Part shown: piece after piece, positions 53,535 to 62,154 of the stretch
Layout: every line of letters starts with the position of its first letter
How positions within the stretch are numbered: the stretch's first letter is position 1
DNA from: G965200765 sp965200765
GTDB taxonomy: Bacteria; Pseudomonadota; Gammaproteobacteria; Arenicellales; JAJDZL01
NCBI GenBank assembly: GCA_965200765.1
Contig: OZ241380.1
Span: 682,001 to 746,000 of the forward strand
DNA length: 64,000 nt
Direction of reading: 5' to 3'
Made by a program: the position numbers and the translations under genes
The notes under the pieces: model-generated
The model's input: the letters and a program-made list of their open reading frames with translations, nothing else
Databases searched by the model: none
Told to the model about the DNA's origin: nothing

Positions 53535-54518
53535 CTACATTGATTTTTGTCTGGATTGGGCTTGAAGAATTCCTTCCAGAATTTCTTGACCAAGAGTTTC
53601 AATGTCCGTTTCGCCTGATTGCACGCGTTTGCAAATTTCTTCTGTCCAACCGGATTGAGAACGCAGGAACTCGGCTTCGACAGTATTGCCAAGTGCCCTT
53701 GCAACATAGTTTTTCGTACGTTTCCGGATAGAGTTTTGTCGGCGTTTTGTCTTGAGGGATTTGCCATGCGAGTTTATGAGACTCATGAGCTCTGGCACCC
53801 CCTCCGCGGTAGATGCAAGTGTCTTTAGAACTTGTGGCTTGTTGGACCCTTGACGCAAGGCGAATGATTGTTTGAAATCGCTTACTCTCTGGTCCGCATT
53901 CGGCAAATCCGACTTGTTGACGACCAGTATGTCTGCCACTTCAAGCAGGCCTGCTTTGATTGTTTGTATGTCATCTCCAAGCCCGGGTGCATCAACTACG
54001 ACCGTAGTATCTGCAATTCGAGATATTTCCACATCAGATTGCCCGGTTCCGACTGTTTCAACCAGAATCTTGTCCCATCCGGCCGCATCAAAAAGATTGA
54101 TGATGTTCAAAGTAGTTGGCGTTAATCCGCCCAACTGTCCCCGGGTGGCGACTGAGCGAATAAAAACTTTGTCATCTTCAGAGTGTGACTCCATTCGAAT
54201 GCGATCTCCCAGCAGTGCGCCGCCACTGACTACGCTACTGGGGTCAATTGCAAGAATCGCGACCGATTCATTCTGTTGTCGAATGACAGGTATGCAGGCA
54301 TCAATCAATGTGGACTTGCCAACTCCTGGCGGGCCAGTGAATCCAACGACATGCGCCTGACCTAGCTGATTCAGAATTGCATCAAGAATAGCCTTGCTGG
54401 AGTCGAATTCATTTTCAATGGATGTAATGGCGCGGGCAAGCGATCTGCGTCCCCCTTGAAGAAGGTTTTGCAGTACAGCATTTTCCACTGGTGCAATATC
54501 ATCAGGATTTGAACTCAT
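53535..54518 (-). CDS. meaB: Acyl-CoA mutase-associated GTPase MeaB/ArgK type
   Basis: 327 residues of the G3E GTPase group. Walker A is GPPGVGKST at 62-70, followed by LAIDPSSVVSGGALLGDRIRM, the base II motif ETVGTGQSDVEIS and NKSDLPNAD. MeaB loads and protects the B12 cofactor of its mutase. The start overlaps the mutase stop (ATGA), confirming a shared transcript. Confidence 0.95.
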   Translation of the reverse strand: MSSNPDDIAPVENAVLQNLLQGGRRSLARAITSIENEFDSSKAILDAILNQLGQAHVVGFTGPPGVGKSTLIDACIPVIRQQNESVAILAIDPSSVVSGGALLGDRIRMESHSEDDKVFIRSVATRGQLGGLTPTTLNIINLFDAAGWDKILVETVGTGQSDVEISRIADTTVVVDAPGLGDDIQTIKAGLLEVADILVVNKSDLPNADQRVSDFKQSFALRQGSNKPQVLKTLASTAEGVPELMSLINSHGKSLKTKRRQNSIRKRTKNYVARALGNTVEAEFLRSQSGWTEEICKRVQSGETDIETLGQEILEGILQAQSRQKSM

Positions 54519-56200
54519 GGAACAATCTGAGGATGTCCGAAACCGAGTTCGCTACGAATTGTGGCATTGATCTCTCCATGAGTAACACCTCTGGAGGCCG
54601 CCTCGACAATAGCGCCGAACAAGTTCTGCTTGTCGTTTTGGGCGGCGCTTTGCAACAAGGACAACCCTTTTGAAAATTCTGCCTGATTCCGGTTTGCCTT
54701 GAAATCCCGAAGTTTTTCAAGTTGCTTTTCAACCACCTGAATTTCAGGTCGTTTCAGTGGCTCAATGTCGAGTTCTTCATTTTCCACAAGGTACTTGTTG
54801 ACGCCGACTATGGTTTCATTGCCGGACTCAACTTTTTGTTGAAAACGAGTCGCTGATTCACCAATCATTCGTTGCACCAATCCGTGTTGCACCGCCTGAA
54901 ACATCCCGCCGGCATCATCAATGATTTTGATCACACGATAAATTTCTTCTTCCATTTGATCTGTCAGGGATTCTACATAATAGGACCCTGCCAGCGGGTC
55001 AATTACATCGGCGCAATGCGCTTCTTCCCGAATGATGTTCTGCGTTGCCACCGCGATTCTTGCGGCTTCCTGAGTCGGTACACTCAGGACTTCGTCGTAT
55101 GAGTCGGTGTGCATGGACTGCAGACCTGAAAACACACCGGCCATCGCCTGAACCGTAACGCGAGCAATGTTGTTCAGCGGTTGTTGACGAGTCAGGTCGG
55201 CCCCGGAGGTTTGTCCGTGAAACTTGAATCGCCAGGTTTTTGGATTGGTGGTACCAAATCGTTCCCGAACTAGTTTCTGCCAAATGCGTCTCCCGGCGCG
55301 CAACTTGGCAACTTCTTCAAAAAAGCTGATTGAAATATCGAAAAAGAAGGTAAATCGCTCCAGAAATTCATTTGGGTCGAGTCCTCTGGAAATGCAATCT
55401 TCCGTGTATTGCAAACCGGTTGCCAAGGTAAAGGCCATTGCTTGTGCCGGCGTTGCACCTGCTTGCTGCGTGTGCTGTCCAACAATAGACAATGGATTCC
55501 AATTCGGAACATGTTCCTGACAGAAAGCGATATGGTCAACGAGTGCCCGACGCGAACCTTCCAATGCTACCCGGAAGAACATGTGATTCGCCACATAGTG
55601 AGAAATGTAGTCGCTCTGGTTGGACGTGCCCGTAACCTGATTCCAGTTGATATTTCTTTTACGCGCAACACCCAACAGAAGGGCGAGCAATGTAAAAGGG
55701 CCGGGGTCGTTCAATGCAGTTGACAATGAAGCAATGTCAACTCCCTTGAAACACCGGTCCATATCGTCAATCGTGTTGACCATGACTCCGCAAGTCCCCA
55801 GAAGCCGTGGATCAATTTCATCAATATCGTAGCCGCGATAAACAGAGTTGCAAGGAATGAGACTAATGGCGGTATTGCCGGCATCAAGGAGTTCGTGCAG
55901 ACGTTTATTGTAGTCTTCCGGTACTCCCATTCCGATCAACTGGCGTTGGCTCCAGGTGCGGCCGCGATACATGGTTGGATAAATTCCGCGAGTCATGGGC
56001 AACTGGCCCGGATAACCCAGTTTTTCGGAATATTCGGAACCATTCCAATCGTCCGGCGTATATAGCGGTTTGATTGTTATGCCTGACCGATTTTCAATGG
56101 TCTCTTCCTGTGGCAGGGCATCAGCATAGGATTTCTCCCAAGATTCCTGCTCAGTAATTTCCGAGGGTATTTGAAGTTTGACGATATTGGATTGTTTCAC
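54515..56200 (-). CDS. B12-dependent acyl-CoA mutase, large subunit (divergent substrate site)
   Basis: 561 residues: the acyl-CoA-binding TIM barrel of the methylmalonyl-CoA mutase family, here without its B12 domain. Start at GTG 56200, which forms GTGA with the B12-subunit stop and has GGGAGG 10 bases upstream; ATG 56218 overlaps that site. Family blocks: YPTMYRGRTWSQRQLIGMG, VYRGYD, SIVGQHTQQAGAT, TNPKTWRFKFHGQTSGADLT. Aligned to the Propionibacterium mutase, the substrate residues Tyr89 and Arg207 become L88 and A204, while His244 is kept (H243), and FDLPTHRGYD reads PCNSVYRGYD. A carboxylated substrate such as methylmalonyl-CoA is therefore doubtful; a branched, uncharged or hydroxy acyl-CoA is more likely. 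Confidence 0.88.
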   Translation of the reverse strand: MKQSNIVKLQIPSEITEQESWEKSYADALPQEETIENRSGITIKPLYTPDDWNGSEYSEKLGYPGQLPMTRGIYPTMYRGRTWSQRQLIGMGVPEDYNKRLHELLDAGNTAISLIPCNSVYRGYDIDEIDPRLLGTCGVMVNTIDDMDRCFKGVDIASLSTALNDPGPFTLLALLLGVARKRNINWNQVTGTSNQSDYISHYVANHMFFRVALEGSRRALVDHIAFCQEHVPNWNPLSIVGQHTQQAGATPAQAMAFTLATGLQYTEDCISRGLDPNEFLERFTFFFDISISFFEEVAKLRAGRRIWQKLVRERFGTTNPKTWRFKFHGQTSGADLTRQQPLNNIARVTVQAMAGVFSGLQSMHTDSYDEVLSVPTQEAARIAVATQNIIREEAHCADVIDPLAGSYYVESLTDQMEEEIYRVIKIIDDAGGMFQAVQHGLVQRMIGESATRFQQKVESGNETIVGVNKYLVENEELDIEPLKRPEIQVVEKQLEKLRDFKANRNQAEFSKGLSLLQSAAQNDKQNLFGAIVEAASRGVTHGEINATIRSELGFGHPQIVP

Positions 56201-56634
56201 GGGTTGTTTTCCTCCCATAATTGATTCGCTTCCTTGCGGGCCATTTGCGCCAGCGCATGAACTTCGGAAGAAATGTCCGAAAGAGATGCTCCGGGGTGAA
56301 AAATCCGGCTCACACCTTGGTCCAGCAACGCGATTTCGTCTTCGGGCGGTACGATACCGCCGACAATGACTCGAATATGTGCCATTTGTGAGTCGTTCAA
56401 TGCTTGAACCAAGTCAGGAACCAACAGGTGATCCGTGGCCAGGCAACTTACTCCGATCACATCAGCATCTTCTTCTTCGGCGAGTCGAACCACGGCTGAT
56501 ATGGATTGCCACGGTGGCGTGTACACGACCTCCATGCCTGCATCTCTCAGATGAGAAGCAACCACACGGCTCCCCCGGTCATGACCGTCCATACCAATCT
56601 TGGTAACAATAACTTTCGGACGATAGTTCTTCAT
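56197..56634 (-). CDS. Cobalamin-binding subunit of the acyl-CoA mutase
   Basis: 145 residues of the B12-binding Rossmann-like fold. The cobalt-ligating motif is D16-G-H18-D-R-G21, then VIGVSCLATDH and VIVGGIVPPEDEIAL. It supplies the coenzyme for the large subunit encoded just downstream; splitting of the two is typical of isobutyryl- and hydroxyisobutyryl-CoA mutases and of many ICM-like systems. 4-base overlap with the large subunit. Confidence 0.93.
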   Translation of the reverse strand: MKNYRPKVIVTKIGMDGHDRGSRVVASHLRDAGMEVVYTPPWQSISAVVRLAEEEDADVIGVSCLATDHLLVPDLVQALNDSQMAHIRVIVGGIVPPEDEIALLDQGVSRIFHPGASLSDISSEVHALAQMARKEANQLWEENNP

Positions 56635-56687
56635 GCATCAAGCAAACAAAAATTTACGGCACAAGTTCAGAATCATACAACGTTCAA

Positions 56688-57272
56688 CTATTGAGCATTG
56701 ACCAGTTCGGATATGTATTGGGTGACCTCTTCAACTTGATTGTCGATTCTTCCGACTCCTATATAGCGTATCTTGCGGTCGCGGTCAACAAGAAAGGTAG
56801 TCGGGAGTCCTTTCACCTGCCAAGCGGCCAGCGCACTCATTTTCAGATCCAGTGCTATCAAAAATTCATACTCGATGTTGGATCGTTTGAAAAATCTTTC
56901 AATTTCATTCGGTTTCTCGGCGACATTGATTGCCACGATTTCAAAATCGCCCCGATCATAGGTTTCCCAGATTTGCTGCATGGCGGGGAACTCTTTCACG
57001 CACGGCGGACACCACGTCGCCCAAAAGTTGACCATCAGAACTTTTCCTTCCAACTCCTCGCCTTTCAACTGACGACTGTTCAAGAGAAAAATTCCGTCCA
57101 GGTCCGGTGCCTTTACGACTTTTTCGGCGGGCGCCATCAATTCGTCAGCCTTGGCTTCCAGTCCGGTAATTGTCCACGAGGAAAGCACAACAACGAAAAG
57201 AAGCAAAACTGTTGTTTTCTTTCGTCGTACAGTCAAAGTTGCAAGATTCTTTCTGATCTGTTCGTTTTCCAT
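56688..57272 (-). CDS. TlpA/ResA-type thiol-disulfide oxidoreductase
   Basis: 194 residues from ATG 57272. A membrane anchor/signal is at about 20-36 and a redox site at C88-PP-C91 in FWATWCPPCVKEFP. cis-Pro loop VKGLPTTFLVD. Such proteins keep periplasmic cysteines reduced, notably for cytochrome c maturation, which the Sox and cbb3 cytochromes need. It is 67 bases downstream of the CBS gene and 53 from the B12 subunit gene. Confidence 0.9.
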   Translation of the reverse strand: MENEQIRKNLATLTVRRKKTTVLLLFVVVLSSWTITGLEAKADELMAPAEKVVKAPDLDGIFLLNSRQLKGEELEGKVLMVNFWATWCPPCVKEFPAMQQIWETYDRGDFEIVAINVAEKPNEIERFFKRSNIEYEFLIALDLKMSALAAWQVKGLPTTFLVDRDRKIRYIGVGRIDNQVEEVTQYISELVNAQ

Positions 57273-57339
57273 CAAATCTATATGGCTGCAGATGCAAGCC
57301 GGCACTGAAGTGGAGTGAGTGCGAATATTCGGATTTCGG

Positions 57340-57783
57340 TCAAGACACCTCGCCCGAGCTGGAAATGAAACTTTCCAGATTTCCAATCTTGCGTTCCTGG
57401 TCGCGAATCATCTCCGCCAGCAGATCCGTAGACGAAATCACACCGACCAGGTTGCCTTCTTCCACCACGGGCAGATGACGAAACCCCCCGTTGACAACAA
57501 CCTGCATACACTGCTGGATAGTGTCGTCGGGTGATGCAGTCTGTACATTCGCTGTCATCACTTCAGCAACTTGTGTGTCCTTCGAATTGCGTCCGTAAAG
57601 AACTATACGTCGAGCATAGTCCCGTTCGCTGAAAATACCAACCAGCTGGCCGTCTTCAACCACCGGTACGACCCCGATGTTTCGTTCAGCCAAAACCTGC
57701 AAGGCTTCATACACAGTTTGTGCAGGTTCGACCGTCCAGACAGAAGAACCTTTCGATTGTAGCAGTGTTGCAGCTGTTATCAT
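57340..57783 (-). CDS. CBS-pair domain protein
   Basis: 147 residues, two CBS domains (about 5-60 and 75-130): NIGVVPVVEDGQLVGIFSERDYARRIVLYGRNSKDTQVAEVMT and GFRHLPVVEEGNLVGVISSTDLL. They bind adenine nucleotides or SAM and sense energy state. ATG 57783 has GGAGG at 57792-57796, 8 bases upstream; a TTG at 57798 is unlikely. No other domain is attached; the partner is unknown. Confidence 0.9.
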   Translation of the reverse strand: MITAATLLQSKGSSVWTVEPAQTVYEALQVLAERNIGVVPVVEDGQLVGIFSERDYARRIVLYGRNSKDTQVAEVMTANVQTASPDDTIQQCMQVVVNGGFRHLPVVEEGNLVGVISSTDLLAEMIRDQERKIGNLESFISSSGEVS

Positions 57784-58031
57784 ATTCGATACCTCCAAGT
57801 CAATTGTTAACAGGTTAGGCGTTCTTGTAGCCCATACAAGTGTTCATGTGTCAGTTTCCAATCGAACAGAATTCCCGATCCTATTGAGGATTCAAACTTC
57901 TTGCAATTTCCATTTGCGATCCGGTTCGACTTGGATGTTCGTGACATCAAGTAAAATTGATCTCTTTTCAATTATAAATATATTTTAGAATAATCTGCTC
58001 ATCACTAACCGAAACTATGAGGACTTTCAAT

Positions 58032-58976
58032 ATGAAAAACAAATTTTCCAGAAAACATTCTGTTCTGGTTGCTGCAATTGCCTTGATTTTTTCAAGTGGC
58101 ATCGCAGTGGCGGAATCTGTCAAGATTCCAACCCACAACTGGTCCAGCCAGTTGGTCGGTGCACAAATTGTCGGCAAGTTGTTCGAGATGGTCGGCGAAG
58201 AAGTCGAGTACATCCCGATGGACAGCCAGACGGTTTATCAGTCAATGTGCGAAAACGATATTGATATCGTGCACGAAGTTTGGCAGGGCGCGTTTGGTGT
58301 ATCCTTCGAGAAGGTTGTCAATGAAGGGTGCGTAATTGATTTGGTGACACACGATGCCAAAACTCGTGAAGAGTGGTGGTATCCCAAGCATGTAAAAGAC
58401 ACCTGTCCGGGATTGCCTGACTGGAAAGCATTGGATGCCTGTGCCGATCAGTTTGCGCGCGCCGATTCGGATGGCAAGGGCGTATTCATTGGCGGGCCAG
58501 TTGACTGGCTCAAGCACGATGCGGAAAAAGTCGAAGCGCTCGGCATGAATTTTGTCGTGAAAAATGCGGGTTCGGCAGCGGCCATCTGGGCTGAATTGGA
58601 AGCTGGCATCAAGCAGAATAAACCAGTTGTTGTATTCAATTGGACACCGAACTTCATTGAAGCACTGTATGAAGGTGAATTTGTAGAATTTCCGACTTAC
58701 GAGGCACAATGCACCAAGGACCCCGCTTGGGGCATGAACAAGGAGATGCTATACGATTGCGGCAACCCGAAAGGCGGTTATCTGAAAATTGGCATTTCAC
58801 ACAACCTGAAGGAAAATCATCCGAAAGCCTATGCAGTTGCAGAAAAGATAAATTTCACCAATCTGGATATCGCAAAGCAGTCCAATTACGTGGACACTGA
58901 CGGCATGGAAGTTGAAGCCGCCGCAAATCGCTGGCTCGATGAACACAAGGACAAATGGCAAGCCTGGATCAACTAG
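58032..58976 (+). CDS. proX: Glycine betaine/proline betaine ABC transporter substrate-binding protein
   Basis: 314 residues with a signal peptide (about 1-24, SGIAVAE). An OpuAC-type ligand fold with aromatic-rich pieces HEVWQGAFG, EEWWYPKHV and FNWTPNFIEALYEGEFVEFPTY that form the betaine box. ATG 58032 is preferred because GAGGA at 58019-58023 suits it; the ATG at 58017 overlaps that site. It lies upstream of the ATPase by 161 bases, with a palindrome in the gap. Confidence 0.92.
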   Translation: MKNKFSRKHSVLVAAIALIFSSGIAVAESVKIPTHNWSSQLVGAQIVGKLFEMVGEEVEYIPMDSQTVYQSMCENDIDIVHEVWQGAFGVSFEKVVNEGCVIDLVTHDAKTREEWWYPKHVKDTCPGLPDWKALDACADQFARADSDGKGVFIGGPVDWLKHDAEKVEALGMNFVVKNAGSAAAIWAELEAGIKQNKPVVVFNWTPNFIEALYEGEFVEFPTYEAQCTKDPAWGMNKEMLYDCGNPKGGYLKIGISHNLKENHPKAYAVAEKINFTNLDIAKQSNYVDTDGMEVEAAANRWLDEHKDKWQAWIN

Positions 58977-59004
58977 CACCACTGCTTGAGTCATCCATAC
59001 ACAG

Positions 59005-59018
59005 TTGACAATTGTCAA
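59005..59018. promoter_or_regulatory. Perfect palindrome between the binding protein and ATPase genes
   Basis: TTGACAATTGTCAA, a 14-base perfect palindrome, followed about 15 bases later by TTGTC and GACAA arms around CTTTGGC. A candidate operator for control of proV-proW expression; TATGCT copies at 59068-59078 could be its -10. Inference. Confidence 0.4.
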
Positions 59019-59137
59019 ATCTTGTCCAAGTCGGTTGTCCTTTGGCGACAATCGATTTGGACTCTTTTATGCTATGCTGAGTGGCATTGAATTTATCAAA
59101 CTTCGCTCAGCATCAGCAGATTTGAAACAGATCTTGA

Positions 59138-60160
59138 ATGAACAAACGCACAATCAAGATATCGTGTGAGAACGTAAGCAAATTCTACGGGCCCCGTCCT
59201 GAAGAATTTCTGCGTCAGCACAATGGTACGCCTGATGCAGAGAGTATTCGGTCCGAGGGGTATATCGGTGCGGTCCGAGATGCAAGCTTTGAAGTCTATG
59301 AAGGCGAGATTCTGGTTGTCATGGGGCTTAGCGGTTCAGGCAAGTCCACCCTGATTCGCTGTTTGGCGAGACTGATCGAACCCACCGCAGGGAAGGTGAT
59401 TTTTGATGGTGTGGACCTGTTGCGGGCCAGTCAAAAAGAACTGATTCAGATTCGTCGCCACAAGATGGGCATGGTGTTTCAGCACTTTGCCCTGTTACCG
59501 CATCGAACTGTTTTGAAGAATATTGCATTTCCTCTGGAAGTGCAGGGAATTGATCGCGAAACACGGGAAGCAAGAGCAAACGAAATTCTGGAAATTGTTG
59601 GTTTGCACGGCCGGGGTGACTACTATCCGCGCGAGCTTTCCGGCGGTCAGCAACAACGGGTGGGGATTGGTCGATCGCTTGCGGTGGAACCTGACATCTG
59701 GTTTTTGGATGAACCATTTTCAGCGTTGGACCCGTTGATCCGTCAGGAGATGCAGGATGAGTTTGTTCGCCTTCAATCGATGTTGAACAAGACGATCGTA
59801 TTCATCACGCATGATTTTGACGAAGCAATCAAGCTGGCTGACCGAATTGTCATTATGAACGATGGCTTGATTGTGCAGATTGGCACCGCGGAAGAATTGA
59901 TTACGAATCCCGCTACTGATTATGTTGCAGAATTCACCAAGAATGTTCCGCGTGCCAAGTTGCTGTCCGTCAGTACCGTGATGGACCCGCCGGGAGAAGA
60001 TGCAAATCCCGAGTTTTCGATCGCCAAGGATGACAAGATCATTCAAATCGCCGCCAAAGTATTGAGGCAACATCAGAATGTACATGTTGTCGATGCCAGC
60101 AATCAGGTTGTAGGTCTGCTGAAGCGGGAGAAATTGCTAAGCCTGCTGTTTCAGAAGTGA
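59138..60160 (+). CDS. proV: Glycine betaine/proline betaine ABC transporter ATP-binding protein
   Basis: 340 residues. Walker A GLSGSGKST, signature LSGGQQQRVGIGRSLAVEPDIWFLDEPFSALDP and H-loop FITHDFDE. The C-terminal part (about 280-340) is a short CBS-like region, as ProV/OpuAA proteins have, though shorter than E. coli ProV (400). It precedes the permease by one base, so coupled. Confidence 0.95.
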   Translation: MNKRTIKISCENVSKFYGPRPEEFLRQHNGTPDAESIRSEGYIGAVRDASFEVYEGEILVVMGLSGSGKSTLIRCLARLIEPTAGKVIFDGVDLLRASQKELIQIRRHKMGMVFQHFALLPHRTVLKNIAFPLEVQGIDRETREARANEILEIVGLHGRGDYYPRELSGGQQQRVGIGRSLAVEPDIWFLDEPFSALDPLIRQEMQDEFVRLQSMLNKTIVFITHDFDEAIKLADRIVIMNDGLIVQIGTAEELITNPATDYVAEFTKNVPRAKLLSVSTVMDPPGEDANPEFSIAKDDKIIQIAAKVLRQHQNVHVVDASNQVVGLLKREKLLSLLFQK

Positions 60161-60161
60161 C

Positions 60162-62135
60162 ATGAACGCGAAGTACGTTCGGCCACTCCTTGTGTTGTTG
60201 CCATTTGGCGTTTTGATTGCACTACGTCCAGTTTTGCCAGACTGGGCCATTACACCTCCCAAAAGCTGTCTCGCAGGTTGTGCCACGATCGAGGGTATGG
60301 TGCCTTTTGTTGACTGGGTTAACGCGGCAGTCAGTTTCCTGAAAAAATACGAATGGTTCGGCCTGTTTACGTTTCGCGACTTCACGCGGTCGATATCCAG
60401 CACAATCGAAATTCCTCTGGAGTTTACGGAAGCATTGTTGCACGAGGGTTTCAAGGACATTGGCGTGTCTCCAATTCCCTGGGTGATTCTGGTAGGACTG
60501 GCGGCAATTTACGGATATTACCTGAAAGGCTGGCGATTGGCATTGCTTGGCGGCGGATGTTTTTTCTATCTTGCGTTGTTTAGCCAGCGAGGAATTTGGG
60601 AGCTGTCCATGCAGACATTGTCAGCGGTATCAGTCTCCGCACCGCTGGCTGGCATTATTGGATTGTCGCTGGGAATTCTTGCGGCCAAGAAGAAATCGTT
60701 TGAAACAGTGCTCTGGCCGTTACTGAATGTATTGCAGTCACTCCCGCATTTTTCCTATCTGATTCTTGTTGCAATATTTTTCGGCGTTGGTTCCAAGGCA
60801 GGAGTGATTGCAACAATCATATTTGCATTTCCGCCAATGACGCGATTAACCATTCTCGGCATCAAGAATATTTCTCGGGAAGTGCTGGAAGCCGGCACCA
60901 TGGCAGGATGCACAGCTCGTCAAATGTTGTTCAAGGTGGAGTTGCCGTCGGCCCGGTCTGAAATCATGCTGGGTGTCAATCAGGTGATTATGCAATGCCT
61001 TGCAATGGTTGTCATCGCATCGTTCATCGGACAGTCCGGATTGGGGCACGACTTGCTTACTAGACTTCAGCGTCTTGCTATCGGGCAAGCATTTGAAGTC
61101 GGCATCGCAGTCGTATTGATCGCCATCGCTCTGGATCGATTTAGTCAGGCAGTTGCGGAAAAGGAACCTGTTCACAAAAAGGAAGGTCCATTTTGGGTTC
61201 AATATCCTCTGCTCATATTGTCTGCTGTATTGGTTGTTGGTGTATTTCTACTCTCTTTTGTCACTTCCGGTGTTGTCAAGTTTCCCCAGGAATTGACGAT
61301 TTCCACATCAACTTTCTGGGATGCCATCGTTGATTATGTCACCCTTAATTTCTACGACACGCTGGGAGCGTTTCGCGATATCTTTCTGGTGCATTTTCTG
61401 ATTCCGGTTCGAGATGCCATTACCGCGATTCCCTGGCTTGCTGTCATTGCCTTGGTCGGATGTCTTGGATGGAAGATGGGGGGCTGGCGACTGGCACTGA
61501 TTGTGGCATTGTATGTGGCGTTCATTGCAACTTCAGGTTACTGGGTACGAGCAATGATCACAGTCTACATGGTTACGGTTTCACTAGTGATCTGTGCTTT
61601 GCTCGGCATACCCATCGGAATCTGGGCTTCAACACGGGATTGGGCGACCCGGTTGGTACAAAACCTGTGTGATACGTTGCAGACATTTCCGTCATTCATT
61701 TATCTGTTGCCAGTAGTGATGCTGTTCCAGATCAATGATGTCTCTGCAGTGTTTGCGATCATCATTTATGCTGGCATACCGGTTACCCGATATACCTTGT
61801 TTGGCCTGAGAAATGTACCACAGCACATCATAGAAGCGGCGATTACATCCGGGTGCACTCCGCGGCAAATCATGTGGAAGGTACGAATGCCGATTGCATT
61901 TCCCGAAATCGTGCTAGGACTCAATCAGACGCTGATGTTCGGGTTGTTCATGGTGATGATCGCCGGCTTTATTGGAACCGTTGATCTGTCGCAGGAAATC
62001 TTTCGCGCACTGACGTTCGCCGATGGTGGCAAGGGTCTGGTGATCGGGCTATGTGTGGCATTTATCGGATTGACTGCAGATCGACTGTTGGTAGAGTGGG
62101 CAGAAAATCGTAAGCGAATGTATGGTATCTTGTAA
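60162..62135 (+). CDS. proW: Glycine betaine ABC transporter permease, two fused permease domains
   Basis: 657 residues, about twice the normal length, with two copies of the permease domain. The EAA-type loop is seen twice: EAGTMAGCTARQMLFKVELP near 245 and EAAITSGCTPRQIMWKVRMP near 565. Each half has five or more helices. A single polypeptide would form the whole membrane channel. Such fusions are known in betaine/proline systems of marine bacteria. Confidence 0.93.
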   Translation: MNAKYVRPLLVLLPFGVLIALRPVLPDWAITPPKSCLAGCATIEGMVPFVDWVNAAVSFLKKYEWFGLFTFRDFTRSISSTIEIPLEFTEALLHEGFKDIGVSPIPWVILVGLAAIYGYYLKGWRLALLGGGCFFYLALFSQRGIWELSMQTLSAVSVSAPLAGIIGLSLGILAAKKKSFETVLWPLLNVLQSLPHFSYLILVAIFFGVGSKAGVIATIIFAFPPMTRLTILGIKNISREVLEAGTMAGCTARQMLFKVELPSARSEIMLGVNQVIMQCLAMVVIASFIGQSGLGHDLLTRLQRLAIGQAFEVGIAVVLIAIALDRFSQAVAEKEPVHKKEGPFWVQYPLLILSAVLVVGVFLLSFVTSGVVKFPQELTISTSTFWDAIVDYVTLNFYDTLGAFRDIFLVHFLIPVRDAITAIPWLAVIALVGCLGWKMGGWRLALIVALYVAFIATSGYWVRAMITVYMVTVSLVICALLGIPIGIWASTRDWATRLVQNLCDTLQTFPSFIYLLPVVMLFQINDVSAVFAIIIYAGIPVTRYTLFGLRNVPQHIIEAAITSGCTPRQIMWKVRMPIAFPEIVLGLNQTLMFGLFMVMIAGFIGTVDLSQEIFRALTFADGGKGLVIGLCVAFIGLTADRLLVEWAENRKRMYGIL

Positions 62136-62154
62136 GTGTGAAGGGGATAGAATA

